A program made the position numbers and the translations under genes. A stretch of DNA of 64,000 nt. It comes from Dastarcus helophoroides (lineage: Eukaryota > Arthropoda > Insecta > Coleoptera > Bothrideridae). Location of the stretch: contig CM053329.1 of the NCBI GenBank assembly GCA_028583605.1, forward strand, positions 8,246,001 through 8,310,000. The letters run 5' to 3'. The notes beneath the pieces were generated by a model, which searched no databases, had not been told where the DNA came from, and saw nothing but the letters and a program-made list of their open reading frames with translations. Positions 1 through 10,935 of the stretch are shown here, one piece after another (the stretch's first letter is position 1; every line of letters begins with the position of its first letter).

Positions 1-206
1 TTTTTCTAAATTATAACACAAGAAAATGTAGTTAAAATTTCCAATTCATACATAAGTAAAAATGATTTAATTTGGTCTATTGACTGTTTGGTGTAGTTAA
101 TTGGTGCGAAACCATAATTGTGCAAGCCGACACGCCCTTGGCTGAATTATAATTACTAAACTTTCTAAATAATCTTAAAATTGGTTAATTGTGCAAAAAT
201 ACTAAC

Positions 207-700
207 CTCTTGAGTAATTGATGTCGCTTTTTCAGTTGTATAAAATGCATATACTCGTCACTGTTAGTTGAATTAGCCAAAATATGTATTCTAGCAGTTC
301 CATTTCTCCCAATAATTCTAGACTATTGAAAAGTGCTGAGAATTGTAAAAAAGTCACAAAAAAATGTAAAAGATATACCTTTGAAAATAGTATTTAGCAG
401 CTTATTGAGTAAGGCAATATTTGCAACAAAAGAATACATTTCTTTTAAATCTAGAAAGTTTGTACTGACAGAATTTTGAATTTTATTAAATACTTGATTC
501 ATTCTAAATATTGTTAGCAAGAATGCTAGCAAAAATGTAAAGAATATGCCAGTAATTATTGGATAACGGTAGAAAGTCAAGCTGTTAGAATAAAAGATGA
601 GATTTGAAATTAAAGTCAAAATATAGAAAAAGGACGAGAAATTAGGTTTAAAGCAGAAAGTCAAATTTAACAAAATAAATATTTTAAGAAAAAGCATATT
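207..700 (-). pseudogene. Gustatory receptor exon relic, C-terminal half only
   Basis: Reading the minus strand, this aligns with the second half of the open receptor exon at 10936-11796: shared blocks include TIFRMNQV versus TIFTMNQV, then SVSTNFLDLKEMYSFVANI versus SVNTNFLNLEEIYSFVANI. It ends at a splice donor (CAAGAG|GTTAGT in minus sense) at the same place as the paralogue, and the intron just beyond is also similar. A frameshift near 325 breaks the frame before the last membrane segment. The first half of the exon is missing; homology stops near 700, where a dispersed repeat begins at 711, so the gene was probably cut by that insertion. This is a dead duplicate of the 10.9 kb exon. Confidence 0.75.
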
Positions 701-710
701 TTGAGAAATA

Positions 711-860
711 ATGCGAAAGTCTGAAAAGAATCAGCCAAGAGCTAGTCAGGCTCTCACTATTAGGGTTCTATACCAAATACTGCCGTCAATAAACCAAACT
801 AAATTATTTTTACTTATGTATGAATTTGGAATTTTGTCCAAATTTTCTTACATTACAATT
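711..860. repeat. Dispersed repeat, left part of copy A
   Basis: This segment is about 85-90% identical to 5241-5390 (shared text includes GAGCTAGTCAGGCTCTCACT and TTATGTATGAATTTGGAATT). The LTR element at 861-4595 starts exactly where the similarity to the uninterrupted copy breaks off, and resumes at 4596. The repeat is therefore the target of that insertion. Its family is unclear, but the right part carries Penelope-type coding sequence. Confidence 0.7.
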
Positions 861-1119
861 TGTTATCAACCATGGCAACCGAGGGTACTGGCACAAGGTC
901 AGCGATCTCAGGAGTCGAGTGCGACAGGAATGCTGAGGGAAAAAGTGCTTGCGATGAACCGAAATGCGGCGGCTGGGTTGAGGCATTCATTCGGGGTGAT
1001 TCATGGGAGACGTATGGGCGCGGCTAGCTAACGTTAACATTGATGGTTAAATGTATAGATTTCACTTTGTCTTTTCAAATGTTACAGTTTGATATTTTTG
1101 TAATAAACGGTTGTTTACA
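861..1119 (+). repeat. 5' LTR
   Basis: The 259-bp repeat starts TG, ends CA and differs from 4337-4595 by a single base (near 890: TACTGGCAC here, TACTCGCAC in the other copy). It holds an AATAAA 16 bases before its end. It is more GC-rich than its surroundings and contains a chance open frame. Confidence 0.85.
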
Positions 1120-2517
1120 TCAGAAGTAGGATTGTATTGGTGTGTTTTTGAGTTTTACTGAAAAAGGTGCAAAAATATACCAGAGAACGCGCTTCAAAGT
1201 AAAAGAAGTACTGAGGACTCGGCATGAATCCAGAAGACGTCGGCGATGGCAGGGGAGCTCGCGAGAGAGTTGAGCAAGCCATAAACAGAGGTGAAGACAG
1301 GAGGGTGTAAGGTCAAGTTATACATCCCCAAGAACCTCAAGTGTGGTAATAATCGCCAGCAGGGTGCAGGAGAGTAGTGAGTCGATAACCAAATTAAATG
1401 CTTTTAGTAATGTTCTGCGTTGCGTTAGATGATTGATGAAATCGTAAATGCAAAAAAAAATCCAAAGTTATTAAATTTAACAGTCAATCACAAGAAATCT
1501 AAACGTAAATGAAGTAAGCATACAAAGAAACGCATGCTCCTCTTAATAAAAGTATTTGTGACTCAACTTTACCCATACACGAGTACATGACCGTCGAAAT
1601 AATGCTAACGGAGTAAAAGAGTAGAGCTCCATCATAAACAAGAGCTTTACGAACGTTGAAAATCTCTTAGAACTTTAGGACTTAAATTAAATGATGTTTA
1701 TTATGAAAAAGTAGCCGGGTTATTGCGTTTTGACGATTACTCAACAAAGGGTTTTTAATTAAACGAAACAAATCTAAACATTGATATTAATAAAATAGAA
1801 CAGCGATTTAAATACTTTTACAACCTTTAAATCTGTATAAAGGGTTATTCGCAAAAAAAAAGGTTTGCTATCGAACTTGTAACGAACTAATGAACATACA
1901 AATAATATCAAAACAATTCATCTTTTATCGAAGAAAAAGGAATAGAAACATTTAGGTGATGGCATTAGTCAGCTATCAGGTTACGGAAGGATCTGTTAAA
2001 GATTCGAGTTATGATGTTTACGATTGCGACAAAAACAGAACTTTGATATTATTTTAAGAGAGCGGACTGAGAGTTATGGCCATTATGGGTTTTTAAGGTA
2101 ATTAGTTTGATCTGAAAAGGCCATTAGGTATTTACATTTATTTTTATGAGAACTGTTAGATTTTGGGTCCATAAATTAATTTGCTATAAACTGTCCGATT
2201 CGTCCATTTTATTAATAGGTGTACCTTTACTATGATATTGCTTAGTAATTATTGGTATTATATTAAAGAATTAATTCCTACAATAAACATAATCTAACTC
2301 TTACATTATTGAAGTATATAGATTTGGAGTGCTAATTTTTGCGAACCAAGATTGAAATATGGGAGTATGAGGTACCTGATCCGACAATAAAAGGGATAAA
2401 TTATTAGCAGTAGAAAACACCCGGAGATGTTCACTAAGTTAAATAATATTTGGATTTAATCGAATATTTTAGAAAATGTACACCTGTTATTCAGAACAAA
2501 GTAAACCATAAAGTGTA

Positions 2518-2889
2518 TTGTTTCACAAAAATATTATGTTGATATGGAGAGACCATTCCTTTGAATTAGAAACTGTAGCAATTGTGTTATTAGTTAACAG
2601 ATTTCGGCAGTACTTAGTCGGAAGGCCCTTCACAGTAATCACTGATTGTGCTGCAGTAACAAATACTTCCAAAAAGGTAGAATTAAATCAGGGAATCGGC
2701 TGGTGGGTTTTGGAATTGAGCGAATACCAGTTTGGTATTAGACATGGACCTGTCAGCAAATGCGTAATGTTGATGCTAGCGGTTGAACAAGCGACTACAC
2801 CCATAATGTATGAATTGAAGGGTAGAGAGGTAAAAAAAATCACAAATCATGGTCCTCACTGGCTTGTATTTAAACGAGCACGTTTTTAA
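2518..2889 (+). pseudogene. RNase H domain of a gypsy-type polyprotein (fragment)
   Basis: An uninterrupted 123-codon stretch reads like the RNase H / connection region of Ty3/gypsy Pol. FELETVAIVLLVNRFRQYL is followed by PFTVITDCAAV and by WWVLELSEYQFGIRHGP. The family pattern is a small Asp in VITDC and the H-x-P near the end of the domain; here the usual His-Arg-Pro-Gly is HGPVS. Reverse transcriptase should precede it but only stop-rich sequence is present, so this is an isolated domain of a broken polyprotein. Integrase pieces follow. Confidence 0.75.
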
Positions 2890-2939
2890 ATTGTTCAACT
2901 AAATCTTGAAGACCTTAGTCTTTTTGCAAGAGGTAAAAT

Positions 2940-3592
2940 TTATGGCCAGGTGGCTCATAATTATTGGTTTCTGCGCATGCGACGTTTGGTAGAGAAATAC
3001 CTGAAAAACTTGTATATTGTTGTATATTTCAAATCTGTAGAAAGCGTCGAATACCATAATCTTGTTAGGAAATATCCAGATCCTTTTATAAAATTCTCAC
3101 CGATCATCTGGGGGCTTTAATAAAAACGATATGAAGTAATACTCAAGTATTCTTCGTTGTGGATGCGTTTACAAGGTTCGTTTTAATTTACCCTTCACCT
3201 AATACAAGGTAAGACATGTACTCACTGTAATGATAGACTCCTTCATAACGGTTTTTGGTGCACCATTCAAACTATTAACAGTGACAAGGTAAACCATTTA
3301 CGTCTAATAATTTTGAAATATTTCGCAAAATTAAAATACGGTATCACTCACTACTTGAATGCAGCTGGGCGGCCAAAAGAAATGAACAAGTTGAAAGTTA
3401 CAATAGAACCATTCTTGATTCATTGTCTACTATGGGGGCAGAAATAAACCATGAAAAATTGAATGAAAACATTAACAAACTCCAGTTAGGATTAAATGGT
3501 ACCATAAATCAGACATTAGGAGCATCTCCAAGTGAGGATCTGATGGAGTTTCGTGTAATAGGGCAGGTGACCTTATTACTAGCTGAAATGTA
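2940..3592 (+). pseudogene. Integrase fragments of the same gypsy-type element
   Basis: Three pieces in different frames look like an integrase. Near 2965 NYWFLRMRRLVEKYL resembles the zinc-binding N-terminal region. Near 3145 FFVVDAFTRFVLIYPSPNT matches the catalytic core. From 3380 NEQVESYNRTILDSL carries the third catalytic Glu and opens a frame that runs unbroken to a stop at 3592. Stops and frameshifts separate the pieces. The His-His-Cys-Cys finger is not complete and the second catalytic Asp is unclear, so this copy is inactive. Confidence 0.7.
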
Positions 3593-4336
3593 GCAGAGTA
3601 TTGATGTTACAGCGGTACTACAGCAAATAATTGAAAATGCATCTATTTGCCAGTCCAAACAAAAATGCATATTTCGATCCAAAGCGTTGTTTCCGATTAG
3701 CTCAAGCAAATGATTAATTTTCCTTAAAACAAATTCTTTCTTTTACAGCACAGATACAAGTCAAATTATTACCAAAATAAAAAGGTCTTTAAGGTCACAA
3801 CAATAGGAACACTACTGAAGGATAGAGTAAGGGAGGTTAGGTTCTTGGAGTAGGGTGACTACTCAGACAAGAACAGCTGGATAAGCAGATACCCAGGAAG
3901 CTCTTCAGTGCGGTGAAAGGTGATGGAATGGTGGTCAACTATTCAGAAGCGTTCCTTTCGGTTTCAAGTTAACAAAATGGTTGAGTAAGTTAAGGACACT
4001 GAAGAGTAGAGTAACGGGATTGGGTTCTTGGAGTAGGGTTACTACTCAGACAAGAACAGCTGGATAACCAAATACTGAGGGTGCTCTTCAGTGTGGCGAA
4101 GGGAGATGAAATGGTGGTTAACTGTTCAGAATCATCATTCTTTCGCGTGGGATTAGCCCATAGAGTTAGCATTTAAGTAGGAGTTTAAGTTCTAAAAATA
4201 TAAGCTGCCTCTCACTAACCAGGGTACTAATATTCTTCAAAAATAAATAGAAAAGTAAATATACATGTTCTTATAAACTTTGTTGCACAGATCTACCACT
4301 GGAGTGAGGACACTCCAGCTGTCAGGAAGGGCCGAA
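3593..4336 (+). repeat. 3' internal region with a two-copy tandem repeat
   Basis: Past the integrase, a stretch of about 130 bases at 3821-3951 is repeated at about 4006-4135 (period about 185). Both contain GACAAGAACAGCTGGATAA and GCTCTTCAGTG. The copies differ at about 15% of sites, far more than the LTRs do. No coding function is evident. The region ends with the purine-rich stretch before the right LTR. Confidence 0.7.
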
Positions 4337-4595
4337 TGTTATCAACCATGGCAACCGAGGGTACTCGCACAAGGTCAGCGATCTCAGGAGTCGAGTGCGA
4401 CAGGAATGCTGAGGGAAAAAGTGCTTGCGATGAACCGAAATGCGGCGGCTGGGTTGAGGCATTCATTCGGGGTGATTCATGGGAGACGTATGGGCGCGGC
4501 TAGCTAACGTTAACATTGATGGTTAAATGTATAGATTTCACTTTGTCTTTTCAAATGTTACAGTTTGATATTTTTGTAATAAACGGTTGTTTACA
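4337..4595 (+). repeat. 3' LTR
   Basis: Second copy of the 259-bp LTR, TGTTATC to TTTACA, with the AATAAA near its end. One base differs from the left copy. The sequence resuming at 4596 continues the repeat broken at 860, as judged against the uninterrupted paralogue from 5241. Confidence 0.85.
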
Positions 4596-5225
4596 GTTCT
4601 TAACTACACACGTTTTTCTATAATCAATGGCAATATTTATGGATCTGGTGAATGTGTTAATAATGTCTCAGGCAAAAATATATTGGACAGACCGAAAGAT
4701 CCATTAAAACTAGATTTAAAGAACATATTGCTCATTTTAGATACAATAAAGAAGAAAAATTAAGTGTCGCCCTACATATGACAAGTACAGGACACAAAAT
4801 TAACATCGAAAATTTAAAATTGTTAAGATCGGTCACAAATAACAGAGAATTTAACGCATACGAAACAATTTACATCAGTCAGAGGCCAGTTACCCTTAAC
4901 GGAGATAAAGGACTATTGGCGGCCTCCAGTTTATTGAAGGTTATTTGTGGTAGGTATAAATTGCATGCACCAGATGTGTTAAACAATTAGAAATAGGAAA
5001 GAAAGCAAAAGCCGCCAGTATCGATTTAAATCTCAATGCAGATGACGTGGATGCATCATTTGCTAATCTTTTTAGATTAGTACGCTTGAAAATGCGAGTT
5101 CTGCTGGCGAAATACGTATAGCGTAATTATTTATTTAATTGAAAATGTGGTAAAGGGGTGAAACCTTCTTTGTACTTAATCACAAGCCACCGTGTTTAGT
5201 TCAGTGCTTTAGAGACTAACTCATT
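4596..5225 (+). pseudogene. Penelope-like element relic with GIY-YIG endonuclease
   Basis: From 4678 a frame reads YIGQTERSIKTRFKEHIAHF, then ALHMTSTGHKINIENLKLL and NNREFNAYETIYI. This is the pattern of the GIY-YIG nuclease at the C-terminus of Penelope-like retroelements: YIGQT with downstream Arg, Glu-His and the final Glu of the ETIYI block. Just upstream NIYGSGECVNN lies in another frame, so a frameshift separates the GIY and YIG parts. No Penelope reverse transcriptase is seen upstream. The tail, 5018-5225, recurs inverted at 47098-47295, which suggests it is the 3' region of this family. Confidence 0.7.
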
Positions 5226-5240
5226 AGATGAAATTCGAAT

Positions 5241-5600
5241 AATGCGAAAGTCTAAAAAAAATCATCCAAGAGCTAGTCAGGCTCTCACTATTAGGGTTCC
5301 ATACCAATTACTACAGACAATAAAGCAAATTAAATTATTTTTACTTATGTATGAATTTGGAATTTCGTCCAGATTTTCTTGTGTTAAAAAGTAATAAAAA
5401 TTGTCTGTTCTTAAGCACACACGTTTTTCTGCAGTTAATCGCAATATTTATGGATCTGGTGACTGTGTTGATAATCTCTCAGGCAAAAAGCATTTATTCG
5501 CAATTCGCAATAAGTCAGTGACTAAAACAGTTTATGGGCTGTTCGATTCCATTCGCAATTATTGCGTTGCGTGCAATTTAATAAACCTGTGCTAACCCCG
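5241..5600 (+). repeat. Dispersed repeat copy B, without the LTR element
   Basis: This copy runs from the ATGCGAAAGTCTA block through TGTTCTTAAGCACACACG to TATTTATGGATCTGGTGA. It thus joins the two parts that flank the LTR element (711-860 and 4596-4670) and serves as an unoccupied paralogous site. Its Penelope-like portion is truncated soon after TCTCAGGCAAAAA. Confidence 0.65.
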
Positions 5601-5809
5601 AAAATATTAATTTCAATGAATTAATGTTACAGACAGGTTTGGCCTGAATTCTATCCTTCAGCTAAATAAAGCTTTTTATTAAAAAAAATTAATATTACAC
5701 GAGTCAAAAAGCCATCGAATGCAAACATCTATTTTTCCATAAAATAATTTTTTGCTCAACAATTATTAAGATATGCAAAAAAACTTGGTTTTCGTAATCT
5801 ATGGCCCAA

Positions 5810-6240
5810 TATGTACTATATATCGCATTAAAATCTAAATTTTATTTCTATAAACTTAGGAGATCAGTAGGGAATGGTTATTCTTACACATTTTGAGCTG
5901 TTTTTTTTAAGACAATTGGACCAAAAATTATATAAAGAAATCTTTTAGGATGCTCAGAAGTAGCGATTTTAAATGATTCCTTACACGATATATTAATCAA
6001 TACTTGATTTTTCGGTGACCAAATTATCCTTCCATTTTACTACAAAATATTTTCCTTTTCTAGTCGCAGGTTGGCAGTGTTTACGTGGGTTATCGAGAAC
6101 TAATGCTGTGTAAAATATCAAATTCCTAGGTTACCTAGTTTTCGAGGAAAATCTCTTTGTGACCGAGGGACGGACGGACACGACAGTGATATTATAAAGG
6201 TCCTGCTTTTTTTTAATGTATGGAACCCTAAAAATGAATG
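5810..6240. repeat. Dispersed arthropod-type repeat (GGGTTCC / GTCCGTCC class)
   Basis: Similar in order and text to 51950-52380: both contain TTAAAATCTAAATTTTAT, a block around ATTTTACTACAAAATATTTT, GAGAACYAAYGCTGTG and a stretch before GGAACCCT. This copy also keeps the run GGGACGGACGGACACGAC. Read on the minus strand it starts AGGGTTCCATAC and continues with GTCCGTCCGTCC, an arrangement seen in a very common class of arthropod interspersed repeats. It carries no coding sequence; class assignment is from memory of that pattern only. Confidence 0.55.
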
Positions 6241-6900
6241 CGAGCCCTAACAATTTAATGTTTGGACGCCATGATTTTTTTCGTTATTTAGTTGTCAAAT
6301 TAATTAACTTGTTAGATTTCTTTGCGTAAAAAATTAAGAAGTCTTATCCATTTTTAAACATTTTTTTCATATTTTAAGGATCTTTTTTTCGTTGCCTTCT
6401 GCCAGAACAATACACAAATGTTAGTAATGTCTATCAGAAATCTCTGACAACTAAATGTTTGGATGCTTAATATTTCATAACACCTCGTGACAAATTTGAG
6501 CAAAATTTAAACACCCTCTCCAAATTTTCGTATTTATTCATTTATACATGTCGCTTAATAAGAATATATGCATAACTTTTTTCTAACATGTAACATTTCT
6601 TAGGTGTGGTTATTATTAAAAAAAATAAAAAATAAACACTTAGTTATACATTTTTTAAACTTTTTTGTTAAATTCTTAATAAAATTCGACGATAAAAGTT
6701 TTTATTAACATATTTGCAGCGTAAAACATAAAATGTATTGTTAAAAACAAATATTATACATAAAACAGGTAATCTCTTTTAACTTTTTCTTCCATTTTGG
6801 GAGGTATTTTTTGCCTTCAAATGCTAGCAATAATCGCCTATTATAGTTGCATTTCAACGATGTTGGTACCATTTCTCAAGCTTTTTTACACCTGGTGAAA
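6241..6900. other. AT-rich spacer, nothing recognised
   Basis: AT-rich sequence with many short A and T runs. No reading frame resembling a known family, no RNA structure and no clear repeat boundary were seen. Confidence 0.6.
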
Positions 6901-6904
6901 CCTC

Positions 6905-6968
<64 letters not shown>

Positions 6969-6972
6969 TCTC
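6901..6972. repeat. (TC)n microsatellite
   Basis: About 70 bases of almost pure TC dinucleotide repeat, with CCCTC interruptions at either end. Confidence 0.95.
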
Positions 6973-7375
6973 TGTTCATTACTTAGTCATGGTTTTAAGA
7001 TTTGAAGGAAAAAAACGAGAAATGGGAATGGAGTCTCACACACAAATTTTGGTCTCTTATCAATTCATATAATTCCTGTTGTTTAATTAAATGCTAATAA
7101 TATAGAACGCTTTAAAAGGTTAAAAACTTAAAATCTTGATCTTGGCTAAGTACCCTTATCATTGTTATCTTCATCCTTGGGCAATGGGCATATCTAAGTA
7201 TACAATTTGATTTCTTTTAAGAGACAAAGGAGGAGACATAATTTCAGTATGAGTTATTTGTTTTGCAAGTTATATATATGCTTGATTTTCTTCAAAAATG
7301 CTTGTTTTCAGCCATACAAAAGTAGCCAATCACTGTAATGATCACTGGATTTGCACTGCAAATTTGGTGTTGCAA
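6973..7375. other. AT-rich spacer
   Basis: No gene or repeat recognised between the microsatellite and the 3' end of the LINE copy. Confidence 0.5.
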
Positions 7376-9060
7376 TTTTTTTTTTAAAGTTTAATCCACT
7401 TGCAAAGGGTAACCATTATGCTTTCAAAGCACTGCGAATAGGATGCGGAAACAGGAATAGATGGCGATGAACCCCCTTCTTAAATAAGGATAGGTTGTAA
7501 TTTTTGGGGAAAATTCCTTTCGGTAACAAGTTCCATGACTTGGAAGTTCTATAGAAAAAGGAGTCTCCGTAGACAGAAGTCCTCAATGTGTCAAGCTGGA
7601 CCGCACAGGAATTTGCTGTCCCCTACTGTCTAGTACGCCTCCAGAATTTTGCCCTTGGGGGGATTAATCCTATTAGTTCCTGCGAGCATCTTCCATGATA
7701 GTACTTGTAGAAAAGCGACAAGTTACCAAACAAGGATAGGTTGTAATTTTTGGGGAAAATTCCTTTCGGTAACAAGTTCCATAACTTGAAAATTCTTTAG
7801 AAAAAGAAATCTCCGTAAGCAGAAGTCCTCACTGTGTCAAGCTGGACCGCACAGGAATTTGCTGTCTCCGACTGTCTAGTACGCCTCAAGAATCTTGCCC
7901 TTGGGGGGATCAATCATATTAGTTCCTGCGAGCATCTTCCATGATAGAACTTGTAGAAAAGAGACAAGTCACCAACCATACGCCTGTGTTCTAGTGTTTC
8001 GAGAGAATCGGTTAGACTCTCGTCATCAACTAGGCGAATCGCTCTTCTTTGAATTGAATTCAAGGGAGCTAAAGTGTATTCTAGTGTTGGCCTAACTTGA
8101 GCTTTGTATAGTGTTAATAGCTGGTTAGATGTGAAGTACTTTTTAGCTCTAAAAAGAAAGTCTAGCTTCTAAGAGGCGGATTTTGCAATGGCACGCACAT
8201 GATTGTCCCAAGAGAAGTTAGTGCTCGCATTCACTCCTAGGATAGATAGATTAGATTCCATCGGAAGGATTTTACCGTCCATTAGTATGTTTGTTGCATT
8301 ATCCCTTGATGTTTTCTTAGAGAAAACCGCGGCCTCAGTTTTTGAAGCGTTCAAGTCGACCAAATTATTCTTCCCCATTTCAGAATAATCTTGAGATTCC
8401 GGTTATTCGTCTGTATCTGCTGTACCGTAAGTCGATCTGAAGCAGCGATAGATAATGGTTTGTCGAAAAAAAAAGATGACACAAGGTTACTATCATCTGC
8501 GTAGCTGTACATAGAAGTGGAAGTTGAAGAGATCGTTTATGTGTAACAGAAATAGAGTAGGAGACAAAACAGACTCCTGAGGCACCTCTGCGTTATTCGC
8601 AAATGTCTCGGATGAGATGCTATCGATGACGACCTGAAGAGATCTGTCAGCGAGAAAATTGGATATCAAATGACAGAGTCCAGGAGGAAGACCATAAGAT
8701 GTTAATTTGGCGAGAAGAGATCGGTGCCGGACTCTGTTAAAAGCCTTTGAGATATTTAATGCCACAATCCTAGCCTCACCATGTTTTTTCATAGCTGAGT
8801 TACAGATATGAGTAACATACGCCAGTAGATCGCCAGTGGAACGTTGTTGTCTAAAACCGTATCACCCTTCGGAGATGATTCTATTTTTCTCTAGATATTT
8901 GAGAATCTCGATGTTGATAACCTTTTCCATTACTTTAGATATAACGGGTAACAAAGATATAGCATTGAAAAAAATTTTGGAAATATTTTTTTGAGATATT
9001 TGACCAGATTTATACAATTTTCTTCTTGAGGGCAGACACAATCCTTTTATGATCATTTCT
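7376..9060 (-). mobile_element. jockey/CR1-like LINE, 5'-truncated reverse transcriptase (copy 1)
   Basis: Read on the minus strand, this begins in the RT fingers (SLLPVISKVMEKVINIEILK), continues through the palm (KHGEARIVALNISKAFNRVR, where the catalytic F-Asp is replaced by I-S-K-A-F-N) and SYGLPPGLCHLISNFLADRS. It ends in the C-terminal region with THRQPxxLYKAQ-like text and a 3' tail next to a T run on the plus strand at 7381. Stops and frameshifts are scattered. In the palm, DISKAFDRV of the family reads NISKAFNRV here, so two key Asp are lost. It shares its 3' half with the plus-strand copies at 13573-14526 and 56048-57193. Confidence 0.8.
7486..7977 (-). repeat. 246-bp tandem duplication inside the LINE 3' region
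   Basis: Units 7486-7731 and 7732-7977 both contain AAGGATAGGTTGTAATTTTT, TTTCGGTAACAAGTTCCAT and AATTTGCTGTC in the same order, about 93% identical. The other two LINE copies have this segment once, so the duplication arose in this copy after insertion. Confidence 0.85.
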
Positions 9061-9139
9061 CAATTCTTTTTCATGCCATGTCCTCTTTTTAAATTATATT
9101 AAAATAGAACCTATCGGATGACCATAGTATCCTTAAGAT

Positions 9140-9461
9140 ATCATGTTCAACCAAATTTTAATCGTTTTCCGCAGTGACAGGATATCGGTTCCTGCTGAAA
9201 GAAAAAATTTCTGTTCGAATTTGCATTTTTCAATTTACCAACAACTGATATCGAGTTATTTTGCAGTATATTCCAAAATTTTGCAGCATTTATTATTGCA
9301 AGTAGAAACTGCATTTTTTTCACGTCTTTTTCTGACATACAACCCCACAACAATGTTTTGTTTGGGAACTTGACACTTCTTTTTAGGCAAACTTTGTGAC
9401 GTGACATATTTTCTGTTCTAATTATTCTTTTTTTAGACATCTGCTCAGAAAAACTGACCAA
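9140..9461 (-). pseudogene. Tc1-like transposase fragment (DDE core)
   Basis: An open stretch of 104 codons reads like the middle of a Tc1-type transposase: KTLLWGCMSEKDVKKMQFL, then INAAKFWNIL and FFFQQEPISCHCGKRLKFG. In the family the second catalytic residue is the Asp of QQDNAPCH; here it is Glu (QQE) and the CH pair is partly kept (SCHC). The first Asp block and the third acidic residue lie outside. No terminal repeats were matched. It lies directly upstream (in plus coordinates) of unassigned sequence at 9464-9850. Confidence 0.65.
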
Positions 9462-9463
9462 AA

Positions 9464-9982
9464 TTAAAGGAAGTTTTTAAATTTTTTAAATTGATGGATC
9501 AGTTTATTGGTTTTAATGTATTTATTTGTCTCTGCAATAGATGGTACTGTCCCGATCAAATATGCTTTCTTATTTATAAAATTTGAGTTACCGTTGCACT
9601 CTTTAAAACACGGGAGATTTCTTTCCAAATACAGATTTACCAAAATAGGAAGAACCCGTAGAATATGGAAGATCTGGTAACTGCCGCAGAGAAACCGAGA
9701 AGAGAGGGAGTTGCGCCTTATCGTGTTATGACGCTGCAAAACTGTCAGACTCCCTCTAAAAGAATCCTTCCTGCAAAGTTACATTTAGTCTAGACCCTCA
9801 TCGTTAGATAACGCCGACGTCGTCTTGTCATTGCCAAGTTTTGCATTTATTTACAGAGAAAGCAAGTCGTGGCATATGCGCGAGAGTAGAACATTGAGAA
9901 AGGGTGCGAAAGCTGGCAACACTGAAACGGACACACAGACAGATACACACACTTTCGCATTTATATATTAGTAAGGATATAA
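9464..9982. repeat. Unassigned stretch ending in a common insect repeat terminus
   Basis: A minus frame from 9739 to 9464 is open for 91 codons but resembles nothing I recognise. At 9930-9978 the text GACACACAGACAGATACACA then CTTTCGCATTTATATATTAG is the kind of terminus seen on many insect interspersed repeats. Slightly higher G+C around 9760-9920 suggests a mobile-element origin. Confidence 0.4.
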
Positions 9983-9984
9983 TG

Positions 9985-10930
9985 TTGGGTCATTTTGCGA
10001 GAGTCCAGAATTGCTTGAATTTAGCCTAAATCAGCAGTTGAGGTTTTTGGTTTCAGCTAATAGAGGTTTTCTATTTGTCTACATGAAGAACATATTAAAA
10101 TAAAAATTAATAAAATACATGCTAGCAAATATTTTAAATCAATATATACTTTGTAAAAACTCAATCCAAATTTGTGTATCTACTGTTGAAAACATTCATT
10201 CTGTGTATACTTTTACGCCAGTACTTCGCACAGTTGTGAGGTAATGTTACTCGTTTCTGACTTTTGCAAAAGTTAACAAGAGCCATCTTTGTCTTGTCTG
10301 ATATAACTTTAAAACACCCATTATTTTTTTTTGTGATTTTCTGAACTTTCTACCTCTTAAACAGTCTTTATGCTATATGCCAAACTAAATTTGAGTATAC
10401 TATTCATTATGTTATTTTTTTTCAAATTTGAACTACGTAAATATTGCTGCAATATTGCTTCATGAAGATTTGTACTACATGACGCACCTTTAGCTATGTT
10501 GGTAAAAATTTAATGCAAATCATATACAATATACACTACCGACATTATTTGACAAATCAGACCAAATTTTTCCTAAAGTAGAACCAGTTAAAGGGAAAGA
10601 TTACTTACGGTGTCCAAACATTTAATTGTCAATGATTACTGACATATTGTATTTATAAATGATTCTTGTAAAAGGTAAAGGAAAAAATTTTTTCGAATAT
10701 GTAACAAATATTTAAAAGTTGATAAGGTTTTTTAAGTTCCTACAAAAATAAACCTTACACATTCCTGGATAATTGGATATTTAAATAACGAAAAAAATTT
10801 AGCCGTCCAAACATTAAGTTGCTTGGGTTTGCAAAAACTGGCGCAGTCGGTAGGACCCAAAAAAAAATCATTTGTTTCTATTTGCTAAACTTTCTAAACA
10901 ACTTTATGATTAATGAATCGTACAAAAATA
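9985..10930. other. AT-rich spacer and possible intron downstream of the receptor exon
   Basis: This would be the first intron of the 10936-11796 exon on the minus strand. I looked for a receptor C-terminal exon (FTACG or TY-QF signature) here and down to position 1 and found none. The 50 bases just past the donor resemble those past the donor at 207. Confidence 0.5.
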
Positions 10931-10935
10931 CTAAC

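Larger units (their letters stand above)
861..4595 (+). mobile_element. LTR retrotransposon with two near-identical LTRs and a decayed gypsy-type interior
   Basis: Two 259-bp direct repeats (861-1119 and 4337-4595), both starting TGTTATC and ending TTTACA, bound a 3.2 kb interior. Inside, in order, are a short GC-rich open stretch from 1224 to 1310 (28 codons, start MNPEDVGDGRGARERV, possibly a gag remnant), 1.2 kb without recognisable protein, an RNase H domain and pieces of integrase, the normal Ty3/gypsy order. A purine-rich AGGAAGGG lies just before the right LTR as a possible polypurine tract. No clear primer-binding site or target duplication is seen (flanks CAATT and GTTCT differ). Protease and reverse transcriptase motifs were not found, so the copy cannot be autonomous. 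Confidence 0.8.

Noticed and set aside
880..1031. Plus-strand open frame within the LTR as a real protein (repeated in the second LTR)
   Set aside because: It is open in both LTR copies only because they are near-identical; it crosses the LTR start in the left copy with different upstream residues.
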